Below are positions 43,110-53,077 of a DNA stretch of 64,000 nucleotides, in pieces. Each line of letters starts with the position of its first letter. Position 1 is the stretch's first letter. Below the pieces are notes generated by a model that had not been told where the DNA came from, did not search any database, and worked only from the letters and a program-made list of their open reading frames with translations. The DNA is from Chitinophaga sp. YR627 (GTDB lineage: Bacteria > Bacteroidota > Bacteroidia > Chitinophagales > Chitinophagaceae), in the NCBI RefSeq assembly GCF_900114995.1, contig NZ_FOUX01000001.1:1116001-1180000 (forward strand). Direction: 5' to 3'. The position numbers were made by a program, and so were the translations under genes.

Positions 43110-44003
43110 TTAGCTCAGTTTTTCCTTAAAAAAGTCAATCGTCCGTTTCCAGGCCAGTTCTGCTGCCGCCTTCTCATAACGGGGCGTGGTATCATTATGA
43201 AAACCATGGTTCACACCCGGATAGATATAGGCGCTATATTCCTTATGGTTTTCCTTCAGCGCCTTTTCATATGCCGGCCATCCCTCATTGACACGGGTGT
43301 CCAACTCTCCATAATGCAGCAGGAGTGGTGCTTTGATCTGCGGTACCAGTTCGGTGGGTGGCTGTCCGCCGTAGAAAGGTACAGCCGCCGCCAGTTCGGG
43401 TATGCGTACGGCCATCATATTGGCGATCCATCCCCCGAAACAAAATCCAACCACACCGATCTTTCCATTACAGTCCTTGTGGTTTTTAAGATAGGTGTAG
43501 GCAGCGATAAAGTCCTCCAGCATTTCATCCCTGTTCCGCTTACTCTGCAGTTCTCTTCCCTGATCATCCGTACCGGGATAACCGCCCAGCGGCGTCAATG
43601 CATCTGGTGCAACGGAGATAAATCCTGCCAGTGCCGCTCGTCTGGCAACGTCTTCTATATGCGGGTTCAGACCCCGGTTCTCATGCACGACTATAATACC
43701 CCCCAGTTTGCCTTTGGTATCAGCGGGTTTGGATAATAACGCCTTGATATCTCCGCCGCCTTTGTCGGAATTGTAATGTATATATTCCGACTTTAACCGC
43801 GGATCATCCGCCTTCACCTGTATGGCATGGACGTAATCGGGCATCAGAAAACTCATCAGCGCCGGTAAGGTGATGCTGCCAACTGCATAGACAGACAGCT
43901 TTTCCATGAATTCACGCCTGCTCACCCTGTTATGGGCATAGTCGTCATACAGGTCAAATACTTCCTGTTTGATCTCCTCTTTTTTAATTGCTCCGTTGTT
44001 CAT
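43110..44003 (-). CDS. Tat-exported dienelactone hydrolase-like protein
   Basis: 297 residues from ATG 44003. The N-terminus has [20 protein letters not shown], with twin arginines R29 and R30 ahead of a hydrophobic stretch, a Tat-type signal. The hydrolase domain shows VVHENRGL (E109), the nucleophile Cys in GFCFGG (C188), D in GELDTRV and H in VNHGFHND: the Cys-Asp-His triad of dienelactone hydrolases. The natural substrate is probably a lactone or ester, not necessarily from chlorocatechol breakdown. Confidence 0.87.
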   Translation of the reverse strand: MNNGAIKKEEIKQEVFDLYDDYAHNRVSRREFMEKLSVYAVGSITLPALMSFLMPDYVHAIQVKADDPRLKSEYIHYNSDKGGGDIKALLSKPADTKGKLGGIIVVHENRGLNPHIEDVARRAALAGFISVAPDALTPLGGYPGTDDQGRELQSKRNRDEMLEDFIAAYTYLKNHKDCNGKIGVVGFCFGGWIANMMAVRIPELAAAVPFYGGQPPTELVPQIKAPLLLHYGELDTRVNEGWPAYEKALKENHKEYSAYIYPGVNHGFHNDTTPRYEKAAAELAWKRTIDFFKEKLS

Positions 44004-44200
44004 GTAAATATGGGTTTGTCTTAAAGATAAGTAATCGCCACCCGTTCTGTAATAAAGTTTTGAATCATAAATGTAAATAGGACACTTATATTGTTCCTGA
44101 TACTTATCTGTCAATGAATACGTTAATTTTCATTTATATAAAGGAAAGTCATGCGACTAAAGAAAAAAATCTTATTTTGACAGACAAATAATACGGAATA

Positions 44201-47200
44201 ATGCGGTGGACAATGATGTTATGGCTATGCCTTGCAATGAACGCCCTGTTCGCTGCCGGTGAGCCACTGAAGAATCTCAGTATAGAGAATGGCCTATCCA
44301 ACAACGCTGTATTAAACGTTTATCAGGATTCCAAAGGGTTCATGTGGATTGGCACCTACGATGGCCTGAATCGTTATGATGGATACAAATTCAAGATCTA
44401 CAGAAACAGGATAGGAGATTCCACGTCTCTCATAGATAACGGGATTTATACAATTGATGGAGATACTGAGCACCGCTTATGGACCGGTGGCAGGAAAGGC
44501 ATTAGTGTGCTCAATCCGGTGAATGAACATTTTTACCCGGCAACATTTGCCAACGGTAAACCCGTACAGGGAAATATCCATATCATCAAAGCCGGTAACG
44601 ATGGACTTGTACTCGTGGGTTCTGAAAATGATGGACTCCTGCAATTCGCCCACCAGCCCAATACAGGTAAAAAGATTCCGCTGGAAAACAATACCAGCTA
44701 TGAAGTCACCGCTATCGACTTCACGCCTGATAAAAGCGCTGCCTACGTATTTGTACAACACGTAGGGCTTTGCCGCTATGATTGCCGTACCGCTAAAATG
44801 ACGGTGATCAGTCGTATCATGACACAGGCGAACTGCCTTAAATTTGATAAGAAAGGGATGCTCTGGCTGGGTACAGATCAGGGTCTATTCAGCTATAATA
44901 ATGGTACATTATCTGCTAATTATCTTGAAGAGAACAGTAAAATAGTCAATCTCTGTGCGGATCAGCAGGGCGCTATATGGGCCGGTTCTGATGGCCATGG
45001 TATCTTTATTGCCAGAGATGGTAAAGCGGAGCACAGCAGCCAGGCCCTGACCAGTAATGCCGTCTACTCCATCTGTGAAGACAGAGAAGGACGTAAATGG
45101 ATCGGAACTCTAAGAGGGGGGATTAATATCATCGATGGACGCAAACGCCTGTTTGAGCAATACGCATTTACAGGTACCGTAGAAAATTTCATCCTGTCTT
45201 TCTGCGAAGATGGACAGAAAGGCGTATGGGTAGGTACAGATGGCGGCGGACTGAAACACTGGGACCGCGAAAACAATACCTTTAAGATCTATAAATACAA
45301 TCCTTCCACTCCGGGCGCCATCAGCAGTAATTTTATCACCAGCATGGTGCAGGATGCACAGGGCGATCTCTGGATCGCTACCTGGTTCGGAGGACTCAAC
45401 AGATACAATCGCCGGAAGGATGCCTTTGAACATTTCTCCTGCTTCAATCCCTTCACAAAATCCGAAGAAAATAATGTCTGGGGGATCTACCAGGATGCCA
45501 GCAAACAACTTTGGGCCAGCACCACCAACAATGGTACGCTGTATCTCTTCAACCGGGAGAAAAATAACTTCGAACTCTTTGATAAAACACTCGTTAATAT
45601 CCAATGTCTTGCAGAAGATCATCATGGCAATATGTGGGGCGGGAACTATTCTTCCCTGATAAAAATTGACCGTGATCACCGGCAGCATCAGGTATTCCCC
45701 ATCGGTAATACAGTACGCGCCATTCATGAAGATAAAAGAGGCCAGCTATGGGTAGGTACAGAAGGTGGCGGATTGCTGCTCGTAGACGGAACTACCGGCA
45801 AATTCACCCGCTTTACAGAAACCAATGGATTGCCCAGTAACACTATCCTGCGCCTCCTGGAAGATGATAAAGGCTTCCTCTGGTTAAGTACCTTCAACGG
45901 ACTGGCGAAATTTGACCCGGTACAACACACCTCGCGTAACTTTTCCCGTTCCGACGGATTACAAAGCAACCAGTTTGCCTACAATGCAGCCCTGAAGTTA
46001 CAATCAGGTGAATTCCTCTTCGGTGGCATCAAAGGCTTCAATATCTTCCATCCGGACAGTATCTATGAACGCAGCAGTTTTGCCCCGGTGTTCCTGACTG
46101 GTATCCGTATTAATAACAATCCTGTGGAACAACAAACGGACCTCATCTCCGGCCGTTCACAGGATAATATTGAAGAAGTCACGATCCCTTATAATAAAGC
46201 TGCTATCTCCCTGGATTTCGTTTCCCTGGAATATACTTCTCCTGATAAGATCAGTTACGCCTACCTGCTGGAAGGCTGGGATAAAAACTGGAATGATGGT
46301 GGAGAAGCCAGGACAGCGAATTATACCCGTTTGCAGGAAGGGCGTTATATCTTCAAGGTACGGGTGACTAATGCAGATGGTAAATGGGGCCAGGAACTGC
46401 AGTTGCTGAAAGTGACCGTATTACCCCCCTGGTATAGAACGCCCTGGGCCTATATGGCTTACCTGATATTGATCTCCATGCTGATCTATGGCTATATTCA
46501 ATATAAATCCCGCCAGGAAAGACTCAAATATGAGATCAAACTGGCACACCTGGAGAGCGAAAAGGAAAAAGAGATCAATGAAAAGAAACTCTCTTTCTTT
46601 ACCAATGTCTCCCATGAATTCAGAACGCCGCTGACGCTGATCATCAATCCGCTCAAAGAACTGAAAGACAATGAAAAACTGGGGGTAGTATATAGAAATG
46701 CCAGACGTTTACTGAGCCTTGTCGATCAGCTGCTGCTGTTCCGTAAAGCAGGTAATGACGACGAACTGAAAGTCGCCCGTCTGGATATCATCGCACTCTG
46801 TAATGAGGTCTTCCTCTGTTTCACCCAGCAGGCAGAAACGCGCCATATTACTTATGAATTTATTACTGCGAATGAGACCGCTGACGTTTACGCCAACTAT
46901 GAACAAATAGAGATCGCTTTGTTCAACCTGCTGTCCAATGCCTTCAAGTTCACGCCGGATAACGGAAAAATAAGCTGTGCCGTAACCTGTACCGATCTGG
47001 AAGTGACCATCACGGTGACCGATTCCGGAACCGGTATACCCGAACATATGCAGCACAGGATCTTTGATAAATTCCAACAGGGAGATAGTAAGCAGTCTGG
47101 ATTTGGTATTGGTCTGTACCTTGTCAGACAGTTCATCGAAAACCACCGGGGGAGCGTCACTTTTAAAAGCACCCTTAACCAGGGAACCACCTTTTCTATC

Positions 47201-48142
47201 TACCTGCAAAAAGGCGCCGCTCATTTTGAGCCTTCCCAGCTAATAGAAGAACCGGCTAAGAAATCGGCGATCCTGGATGAACTGATCGAAGAAGTATATA
47301 GCAAGCCGGCTAAACCCGGGGTTTCTGAAGAACTGATCACAGAGAAGAGAACGATGTTGCTGATAGACGATAATGAGGAAATAAGGAGCTACCTCCGCCA
47401 GCTTTTCGCAGATAAGTACATCGTGTATGAAGCCGAAAACGGGACCGACGGATTTGCGGCTATTGAAAAATATATGCCTGACCTGGTCATCAGTGATGTA
47501 CAGATGGAAGGCATGGACGGACTGACCCTCTGCCGGAAAATAAAGGAAACCGAAGCATTCTGCCATATCCCCGTCATTCTCCTGACGGCGGCGTCTTCTC
47601 CGACGGCCAGACTGGAAGGTATTGAAGGCGGGGCGGACGATTATATTACCAAACCATTTGATAATGAGCTGTTACTGGTGAAAGTGCAGACCATCATCAA
47701 AAACCGGAATCTGCTCAGGGAATATTTCCTGGACCGTATCACCCTGAAGCGGACCGATCTGAAAGTACCTGCCGAATACCAGGATTTTCTGAAAAAATGC
47801 ATTGAGATCGTAGAAGCCAACCTTGGAAATGAAGATTTCACCATCAAAACCTTCACACAGGCCATCGGTATGAGTCATTCCAGCCTGTATAAGAAGGTAA
47901 AATCCATCTCCGGACAAACCATTAACGCCTTTATCCGTTCTATTCGCCTCCGGAAAGCCGCCGTTTTGATGCTCCGGGAGAATTATACCGTCAATCAGGC
48001 CGCTTTTCAGGTCGGAATTGGCGATATCAAGTATTTCCGGGAGCAGTTTTTTAAACTTTTCGGCATGAATCCGTCCGAATATGTAAAGAAATACAGGCAC
48101 TCTTTTAATGAGGACCTGAACATTGTCAGAACGGACAGTTAA
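44201..48142 (+). CDS. Hybrid two-component system sensor/regulator (HTCS)
   Basis: 1313 residues in a single chain. A signal peptide is followed by about 14 two-component-regulator-propeller blades (residues 25-650, repeated GLWIGT/NRYDGYKF-type motifs), a Y_Y_Y domain (about 690-755), a membrane helix (about 765-785), HisKA with H805 in SHEFRTP, HATPase (NLLSNAFKFTPDNG, DSGTGIP), a receiver domain with D1099 in VISDVQMEGMDG, and an AraC-type output domain (about 1200-1305). HTCS proteins sense an oligosaccharide in the periplasm and switch on the adjacent polysaccharide utilisation locus. Confidence 0.95.
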   Translation: MRWTMMLWLCLAMNALFAAGEPLKNLSIENGLSNNAVLNVYQDSKGFMWIGTYDGLNRYDGYKFKIYRNRIGDSTSLIDNGIYTIDGDTEHRLWTGGRKGISVLNPVNEHFYPATFANGKPVQGNIHIIKAGNDGLVLVGSENDGLLQFAHQPNTGKKIPLENNTSYEVTAIDFTPDKSAAYVFVQHVGLCRYDCRTAKMTVISRIMTQANCLKFDKKGMLWLGTDQGLFSYNNGTLSANYLEENSKIVNLCADQQGAIWAGSDGHGIFIARDGKAEHSSQALTSNAVYSICEDREGRKWIGTLRGGINIIDGRKRLFEQYAFTGTVENFILSFCEDGQKGVWVGTDGGGLKHWDRENNTFKIYKYNPSTPGAISSNFITSMVQDAQGDLWIATWFGGLNRYNRRKDAFEHFSCFNPFTKSEENNVWGIYQDASKQLWASTTNNGTLYLFNREKNNFELFDKTLVNIQCLAEDHHGNMWGGNYSSLIKIDRDHRQHQVFPIGNTVRAIHEDKRGQLWVGTEGGGLLLVDGTTGKFTRFTETNGLPSNTILRLLEDDKGFLWLSTFNGLAKFDPVQHTSRNFSRSDGLQSNQFAYNAALKLQSGEFLFGGIKGFNIFHPDSIYERSSFAPVFLTGIRINNNPVEQQTDLISGRSQDNIEEVTIPYNKAAISLDFVSLEYTSPDKISYAYLLEGWDKNWNDGGEARTANYTRLQEGRYIFKVRVTNADGKWGQELQLLKVTVLPPWYRTPWAYMAYLILISMLIYGYIQYKSRQERLKYEIKLAHLESEKEKEINEKKLSFFTNVSHEFRTPLTLIINPLKELKDNEKLGVVYRNARRLLSLVDQLLLFRKAGNDDELKVARLDIIALCNEVFLCFTQQAETRHITYEFITANETADVYANYEQIEIALFNLLSNAFKFTPDNGKISCAVTCTDLEVTITVTDSGTGIPEHMQHRIFDKFQQGDSKQSGFGIGLYLVRQFIENHRGSVTFKSTLNQGTTFSIYLQKGAAHFEPSQLIEEPAKKSAILDELIEEVYSKPAKPGVSEELITEKRTMLLIDDNEEIRSYLRQLFADKYIVYEAENGTDGFAAIEKYMPDLVISDVQMEGMDGLTLCRKIKETEAFCHIPVILLTAASSPTARLEGIEGGADDYITKPFDNELLLVKVQTIIKNRNLLREYFLDRITLKRTDLKVPAEYQDFLKKCIEIVEANLGNEDFTIKTFTQAIGMSHSSLYKKVKSISGQTINAFIRSIRLRKAAVLMLRENYTVNQAAFQVGIGDIKYFREQFFKLFGMNPSEYVKKYRHSFNEDLNIVRTDS

Positions 48143-48144
48143 TA

Positions 48145-48175
48145 GGGGGTAAAATATGAATATACCCCCTTTTTT
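48145..48175 (+). terminator. Hairpin after the HTCS gene (possible terminator)
   Basis: GGGGGTA (48145-48151) pairs with TACCCCC (48163-48169), followed by six T. It follows the HTCS stop at 48142. Its C5 tract is also the first of three phased C5 tracts described in the findings. Confidence 0.65.
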
Positions 48176-48213
48176 AAGTGATTTACCCCCTCGATGAGTC
48201 ACTTTTATCCCCC
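48145..48213. promoter_or_regulatory. Phased G5/C5 tracts upstream of susC
   Basis: GGGGG at 48145 and CCCCC at 48165, 48186 and 48209 lie at intervals of 20, 21 and 23 bp. The last three sit in a shared context TACCCCC/TATCCCCC. A second short hairpin (AAGTGA with TCACTT) holds one C5 tract in its loop. This could be a repeated operator for the HTCS output domain, or a folded mRNA leader. Confidence 0.5.
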
Positions 48214-48285
48214 TAATTTAGGCTTACAAATACCACGTAAACATAGTATAACCAACTATCTGTCAATTTTAAAGGAAAGTACGTT

Positions 48286-51200
48286 ATGAAAAAATGCTTA
48301 TCTAGGGTAGTGACGTCTGTGTCACTACGGCAATGGCTCCTTATCCTCCTTTTTTCCCTGTCCCAGATCCCTGTATTGCAGGCACAGAAAACCAGTGTGG
48401 CAGGACGGGTGACCGAAGGGAAGGATGCTTTACCCGGCGTAAGTGTGCGGGTGAAGGGTACCAACCAGGGGGCGCTGACCAATGAACAGGGCCGTTTTAC
48501 CCTGTCGGCAGCACCAGGCGATACCCTGGTCTTCAATCACATGGGCTATTCTCCACAGGAAATTATTGTAAAAAGCGGCGGAACAGCTATTAATGTCTCC
48601 CTCGTTACCAGTTCTCAGAATGTAAATGAGGTGGTGGTAGTCGGTTACGGTACCCAGAAGAAAGCAACCCTGACCGGTTCCATTTCTGTGGTAAAGGGTT
48701 CCGACATTATTAAAAGTCCGCAGCCAAACGTATCCAACGCACTGGCCGGTCGTTTCTCCGGTGTGATCACCAACAACCGTTCCGGTGAACCGGGTTATGA
48801 CGGTTCCAATATCACCATACGTGGTCTGGCTACTCCGGGTAGCAACGACGTACTGATCGTGGTAGATGGTGTACCGGGACAGATCGGCGGACTCGATCGT
48901 CTGGATCCGAATGATATCGAAAGCATCAGCGTACTGAAAGACGCTTCCGCAGCAGTATATGGTAGCCGTGCGGCAAACGGGGTGATCCTCGTGACCACCA
49001 AACGGGGTAAAACAGGCAAACCTGCTATCAGCTACAGCTTTAACCAGGGTTTCTCTTCTCCGACCAGACTGCCTAAAATGGCAGATGCAGCCACCTACGC
49101 ACAGATCACCAATGAGATCCGTTATTATGGTAGTCCGGCGGGTGGTATGAACCAGCTTTATTCAGAAGCAGAGATCCAGAAATTCAGAGATGGTTCCGAT
49201 CCCCTGAATTATCCCAATACAGACTGGCAGAAAGAGGCGCTGAAAAGCGTAGCGCTCCAGAACCAGCATAACCTGTCCGTAAGCGGTGGTACCGACAATG
49301 TAAGATATTACGCTTCGCTCGGTATGATCAAACAGGATGGTATCTACAGAGAAGGAGTGACCGATTACCATCAGTATAACTTCCGCTCCAATATCGATGC
49401 GGATGTGACCCAACGACTGAAAGTAGGTATCTATCTCTCCGGTCGTCAGGAAGACCGTCTCTATCCGCAAACCGGCGCCGGAGACATTTTCCGCTCTATC
49501 TACCGTGCTTACCCGACCGTAGCTGCCCGTTATCCAAACGGTCTGCCTACTTCCGGTATCGAAAATAATAACCCGGTATTACAGGTAACAGACATCGGGG
49601 GTACCAATCGTAATCCGACACAGGTATTCAATGGTATCCTGAAAGGTAGTTACACCATACCAGGTGTGGATGGTCTTTCCCTGGATGGATTCTTCTCCGT
49701 GGATAAATCCTGGAGCTTTGCCAAATCATTCAGCAAACCTTACTCCGTATACCTGTATGATAAAACCGCCAATACCTATAATAAAACGATCGTTGGCGGC
49801 GCCGCCGGTGCAGCTACTTTGTCACAGGGACAGCTGAACCGCTCCCTGATCGTATCCAATATCAAACTGAACTACGCCAGGAAATTCGGTAAACATGATG
49901 TGAATGCTTTCATCGCTTATGAGCAGAGCAAAACTGCGCAGGATAGTATGGGCGCATACAGAATGAACTTCCCGACTTCCGCAACACCAGAGCTTTCGCA
50001 GGGTGGTGCAGCTGCTAGTGATAAAAACAACTCCGGTAACAGCTATAACTTTACCAGGAAAAGTTACTTCGGTCGTATCGCTTATAACTACGAAGAGAAA
50101 TACCTGCTGGAAGCACAGGCCCGTATCGATGGCTCTTCCACTTTCCCTAAAGGCAATCAGTATGGCTTCTTCCCATCTGTTTCTGCGGGATGGCGCGTAT
50201 CACAGGAGGAATGGTTTAAGTCAGTAAGTTTTATCAATGACCTGAAACTGAGAGGTTCCTATGGTACCCTGGGTAATGATAATGTAGGTCTCTTCCAGTA
50301 CTATGATAACTACTCCTTCAATAACCAGTATGTGATCGGTAACGCTATTCAGCCGGGTATTGACCTGATAAAACTGGGCAACCCGAATATTACCTGGGAA
50401 ACAGCGAAAAAGCTGGATGTTGGTTTCAATGCGCAGGTCCTGAACCATTTTAACCTGGAGTTTATCTACTTCCAGCAGAAACGTTCTGATATCCTCGCCC
50501 TGAGAAATGCTTCTATCCCGCAGCTGTCTGGTATTGTGAACCCGAATGGCGGTCAGCCGCTGGTACCTTCCGAGAATATTGGTAAAGTAAACAGCAAGGG
50601 TATCGAAGCCACCCTGGGTTACAGCAACAAAACCAATAATGGCATCCATTATAATATCGGTGGTAACATTACGTACGCAAAGAGTGAGATCATCTTCCTG
50701 GATGAAGCACCTGGTACCCTGGATTATCAGCGTATTACCGGCAGACCACTGAATACCTATCTGCTGTACAATGCTACCGGTATTTTCAGAACAGAAGATG
50801 ACCTGAATAAACATCCTCATCTGACCGGTGCTAAACTGGGTGACCTGATCTATGAAGATTACAACCAGGATGGTAAGATCAATGCAGATGATGCAACCAG
50901 GACAAAATATGGCAACATCCCTGAGATCACTTATGGTATCGTAATGGGGGCTGATTATAAAGGCATTGACCTGTCTATCGTATTCTCCGGACAAACACAT
51001 GTAAGTCAGTATGTATTACCGGAATCCGGTACCATCGGTAACTTCTATAGCAGCTGGGCTGACAATCGCTGGAGCCCTTCCAATCCAAACGGTTCTTATC
51101 CGAGAGTAGATGAAAGAGCTTCTTCTTCTGTGAATGGTGGTTTATACCAGAATAATTTCTGGCTGAATAATGCTTCTTTCCTCCGTTTGAAAAACGTGGA

Positions 51201-51390
51201 ACTGGGCTATACACTGAATGCTAATTTGCTCTCCAGACTGAAACTGGCTGGCGTGCGGATCTATGCGAATGCATTTAACCTGTTCACCATTACCAAAGTG
51301 AAAGACTATGATCCGGAAGGTAGCAGCGGCAGCGGACAATTCTATCCGCAGCAGCGTATCGTGAATGCAGGCGTGAACGTTAAATTTTAA
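48286..51390 (+). CDS. SusC/RagA-type TonB-dependent outer membrane transporter
   Basis: 1034 residues. Signal peptide ends VLQAQ; a carboxypeptidase-like regulatory domain (about 38-110, SVAGRVTEGKDALPGVSVRV) precedes the TonB-box region EVVVVGYGTQKKATLTGS, the plug (ALAGRFSGVITNNRSGEPGY, IRGLATPGSNDVLIVVDGVP) and the 22-strand barrel ending in VNVKF. The FTITKVKDYDPE motif is a SusC hallmark. With its SusD partner it imports oligosaccharides across the outer membrane, energised by TonB. First gene of the PUL operon, strong AAAGGAAAG ribosome site. Confidence 0.96.
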   Translation: MKKCLSRVVTSVSLRQWLLILLFSLSQIPVLQAQKTSVAGRVTEGKDALPGVSVRVKGTNQGALTNEQGRFTLSAAPGDTLVFNHMGYSPQEIIVKSGGTAINVSLVTSSQNVNEVVVVGYGTQKKATLTGSISVVKGSDIIKSPQPNVSNALAGRFSGVITNNRSGEPGYDGSNITIRGLATPGSNDVLIVVDGVPGQIGGLDRLDPNDIESISVLKDASAAVYGSRAANGVILVTTKRGKTGKPAISYSFNQGFSSPTRLPKMADAATYAQITNEIRYYGSPAGGMNQLYSEAEIQKFRDGSDPLNYPNTDWQKEALKSVALQNQHNLSVSGGTDNVRYYASLGMIKQDGIYREGVTDYHQYNFRSNIDADVTQRLKVGIYLSGRQEDRLYPQTGAGDIFRSIYRAYPTVAARYPNGLPTSGIENNNPVLQVTDIGGTNRNPTQVFNGILKGSYTIPGVDGLSLDGFFSVDKSWSFAKSFSKPYSVYLYDKTANTYNKTIVGGAAGAATLSQGQLNRSLIVSNIKLNYARKFGKHDVNAFIAYEQSKTAQDSMGAYRMNFPTSATPELSQGGAAASDKNNSGNSYNFTRKSYFGRIAYNYEEKYLLEAQARIDGSSTFPKGNQYGFFPSVSAGWRVSQEEWFKSVSFINDLKLRGSYGTLGNDNVGLFQYYDNYSFNNQYVIGNAIQPGIDLIKLGNPNITWETAKKLDVGFNAQVLNHFNLEFIYFQQKRSDILALRNASIPQLSGIVNPNGGQPLVPSENIGKVNSKGIEATLGYSNKTNNGIHYNIGGNITYAKSEIIFLDEAPGTLDYQRITGRPLNTYLLYNATGIFRTEDDLNKHPHLTGAKLGDLIYEDYNQDGKINADDATRTKYGNIPEITYGIVMGADYKGIDLSIVFSGQTHVSQYVLPESGTIGNFYSSWADNRWSPSNPNGSYPRVDERASSSVNGGLYQNNFWLNNASFLRLKNVELGYTLNANLLSRLKLAGVRIYANAFNLFTITKVKDYDPEGSSGSGQFYPQQRIVNAGVNVKF

Positions 51391-51408
51391 TCCGTAAAAA
51401 TTCCATCG

Positions 51409-53076
51409 ATGAAAACTAAACACATTTTTTATTCCATTATAGCGCTTGCGGGCGCAACCTTCGCCTCCTGTAAGAAAGACTATCTGGATGTGGTTCCGAC
51501 GGACAGGGTGGCTGATGTAACTATCTTATCTGACTCCTCGCTTTTTAATGATTATGTGATCAACCGGTATATGAGTATCAAGCTCCAGGACAAGGAAGGA
51601 GAGGGTACGAACCCGGGATTCGGCAGAGGTTTTGAATACGCCATGTGGTGTTCTGCCAGTGATGAGGCGATCTATAACAATGATGATAATACCTGGCTGA
51701 TGCAGCGTGGTTTATTAGCGCCGGAGAATACAGGTATTGCCGGTACCATCTGGGGAAGAAGTTACCGCAGTATCAGGGAATGTAACTACGGACTGAATAA
51801 CATCATGCAGGTGCAGATGAGTGATGGACTGAGAAACAAACTGAGAGGCGAACTGCATTTTATACGCGCTTTCCGTTATCATGATCTGATCAGGAACTAT
51901 GGTAAGGTGGTGCTGATGGGCGATAAGGTATATAATCTGAGCGATAATATGGCGGAAGCCAATTATACCAGATCCTCCATAAAAGAAGGAATTGACTACG
52001 CTGTAGCCGAACTGGATTCTGCGGTACAATACCTGCCTGCTGCCAACGATGATAAATGGCAGCTGGGTCGTGCTACAAGAGGCGCTGCACTGGCTTTGAA
52101 AGCACGTTTGTTATTGTATGCGGCAAGTCCGTTATATAATACCGGCACCTGGGAAGCGGCAGCAGCTGCTGCCAAAGCAGTGATGGACCTGACACAATAT
52201 TCTATCGCACCGGATTACACTAAATTGTTCCTCAATGTTAATAACAATGAGATCATTTTCTGTCGCCAGTATGCGATCGGTGCGCGTCACGTATGTATGG
52301 AAATAGCAAACGGTCCTAATGGCTATAATGGCTGGGCAGGTAATTCACCGCTGCAAAACCTGGTGGATGCCTATGAAATGAAAAGTGGTAAACCGATCAC
52401 TGATGCGACTTCCGGATACGATGCAGCTAATCCGTATGCGAACAGGGATGCCCGTTTCTACGCCAGTATTCTTTACAATGGCGCCAGTTACAGAGGCTCT
52501 ACTATTCAGGGGTACACACCTGGCGGAAAGGATAGTAAAGATGGTCCTTCCAACTGGAATTCTACCAAAACAGGTTACTATCTGCGTAAATTCATGGATG
52601 ATAACAACCCGATCGACAACCCATGGGAAGTGGCTGGTCTGCAACCCTGGATCTATCTCCGCTATGCGGAAGTGCTGCTGAACTATGCAGAAGCACAGAA
52701 CGAAGCAGCGGGCCCGGATGCAACTGTTTATGATGCTATCAATCAGATCAGACAGCGTGAAAGCGTAAAACAACCAGCACTTGCAGCAGGTCTTTCCCAA
52801 TCACAGATGCGTGATGTGATCAGAAGGGAACGTCAGGTAGAACTGGCTTTTGAAGAACATCGTTTCTATGACGTACGCCGCTGGAAGATCGCTATGCAGA
52901 CAGAGAACGTACCAGCGTATGGTGTAGATGTTACTATTGCAAACGGTAAGACAGTATATACGAGAAAAGAAGCCCTGAGCGGACGTTTGTTCGCCGAGAA
53001 GAATTACTGGTTACCTATTCCAAGAACAGAGATCCTGGCTACCAACAACAAGCTGGAACAAACTACCGGATATTAG
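51409..53076 (+). CDS. SusD/RagB-type glycan-binding lipoprotein
   Basis: 555 residues. Lipobox TFASC with C21, then KKDYLDVVPTDRVADVTILS, the usual SusD start. The C-terminal RagB half has RRERQVELAFEEHRFYDVRR and WKIAMQTENVPAYG, ending LLPIPRTEILATNNKLEQTT-like residues. It sits on the cell surface as the lid of the SusC barrel and binds the glycan. It starts 18 bp after susC. Confidence 0.96.
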   Translation: MKTKHIFYSIIALAGATFASCKKDYLDVVPTDRVADVTILSDSSLFNDYVINRYMSIKLQDKEGEGTNPGFGRGFEYAMWCSASDEAIYNNDDNTWLMQRGLLAPENTGIAGTIWGRSYRSIRECNYGLNNIMQVQMSDGLRNKLRGELHFIRAFRYHDLIRNYGKVVLMGDKVYNLSDNMAEANYTRSSIKEGIDYAVAELDSAVQYLPAANDDKWQLGRATRGAALALKARLLLYAASPLYNTGTWEAAAAAAKAVMDLTQYSIAPDYTKLFLNVNNNEIIFCRQYAIGARHVCMEIANGPNGYNGWAGNSPLQNLVDAYEMKSGKPITDATSGYDAANPYANRDARFYASILYNGASYRGSTIQGYTPGGKDSKDGPSNWNSTKTGYYLRKFMDDNNPIDNPWEVAGLQPWIYLRYAEVLLNYAEAQNEAAGPDATVYDAINQIRQRESVKQPALAAGLSQSQMRDVIRRERQVELAFEEHRFYDVRRWKIAMQTENVPAYGVDVTIANGKTVYTRKEALSGRLFAEKNYWLPIPRTEILATNNKLEQTTGY

Positions 53077-53077
53077 C

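Noticed and set aside
44201..48142. Possible split of the HTCS into a separate kinase and regulator
   Set aside because: The frame is uninterrupted from signal peptide to AraC domain, and the domain order is standard for HTCS proteins.
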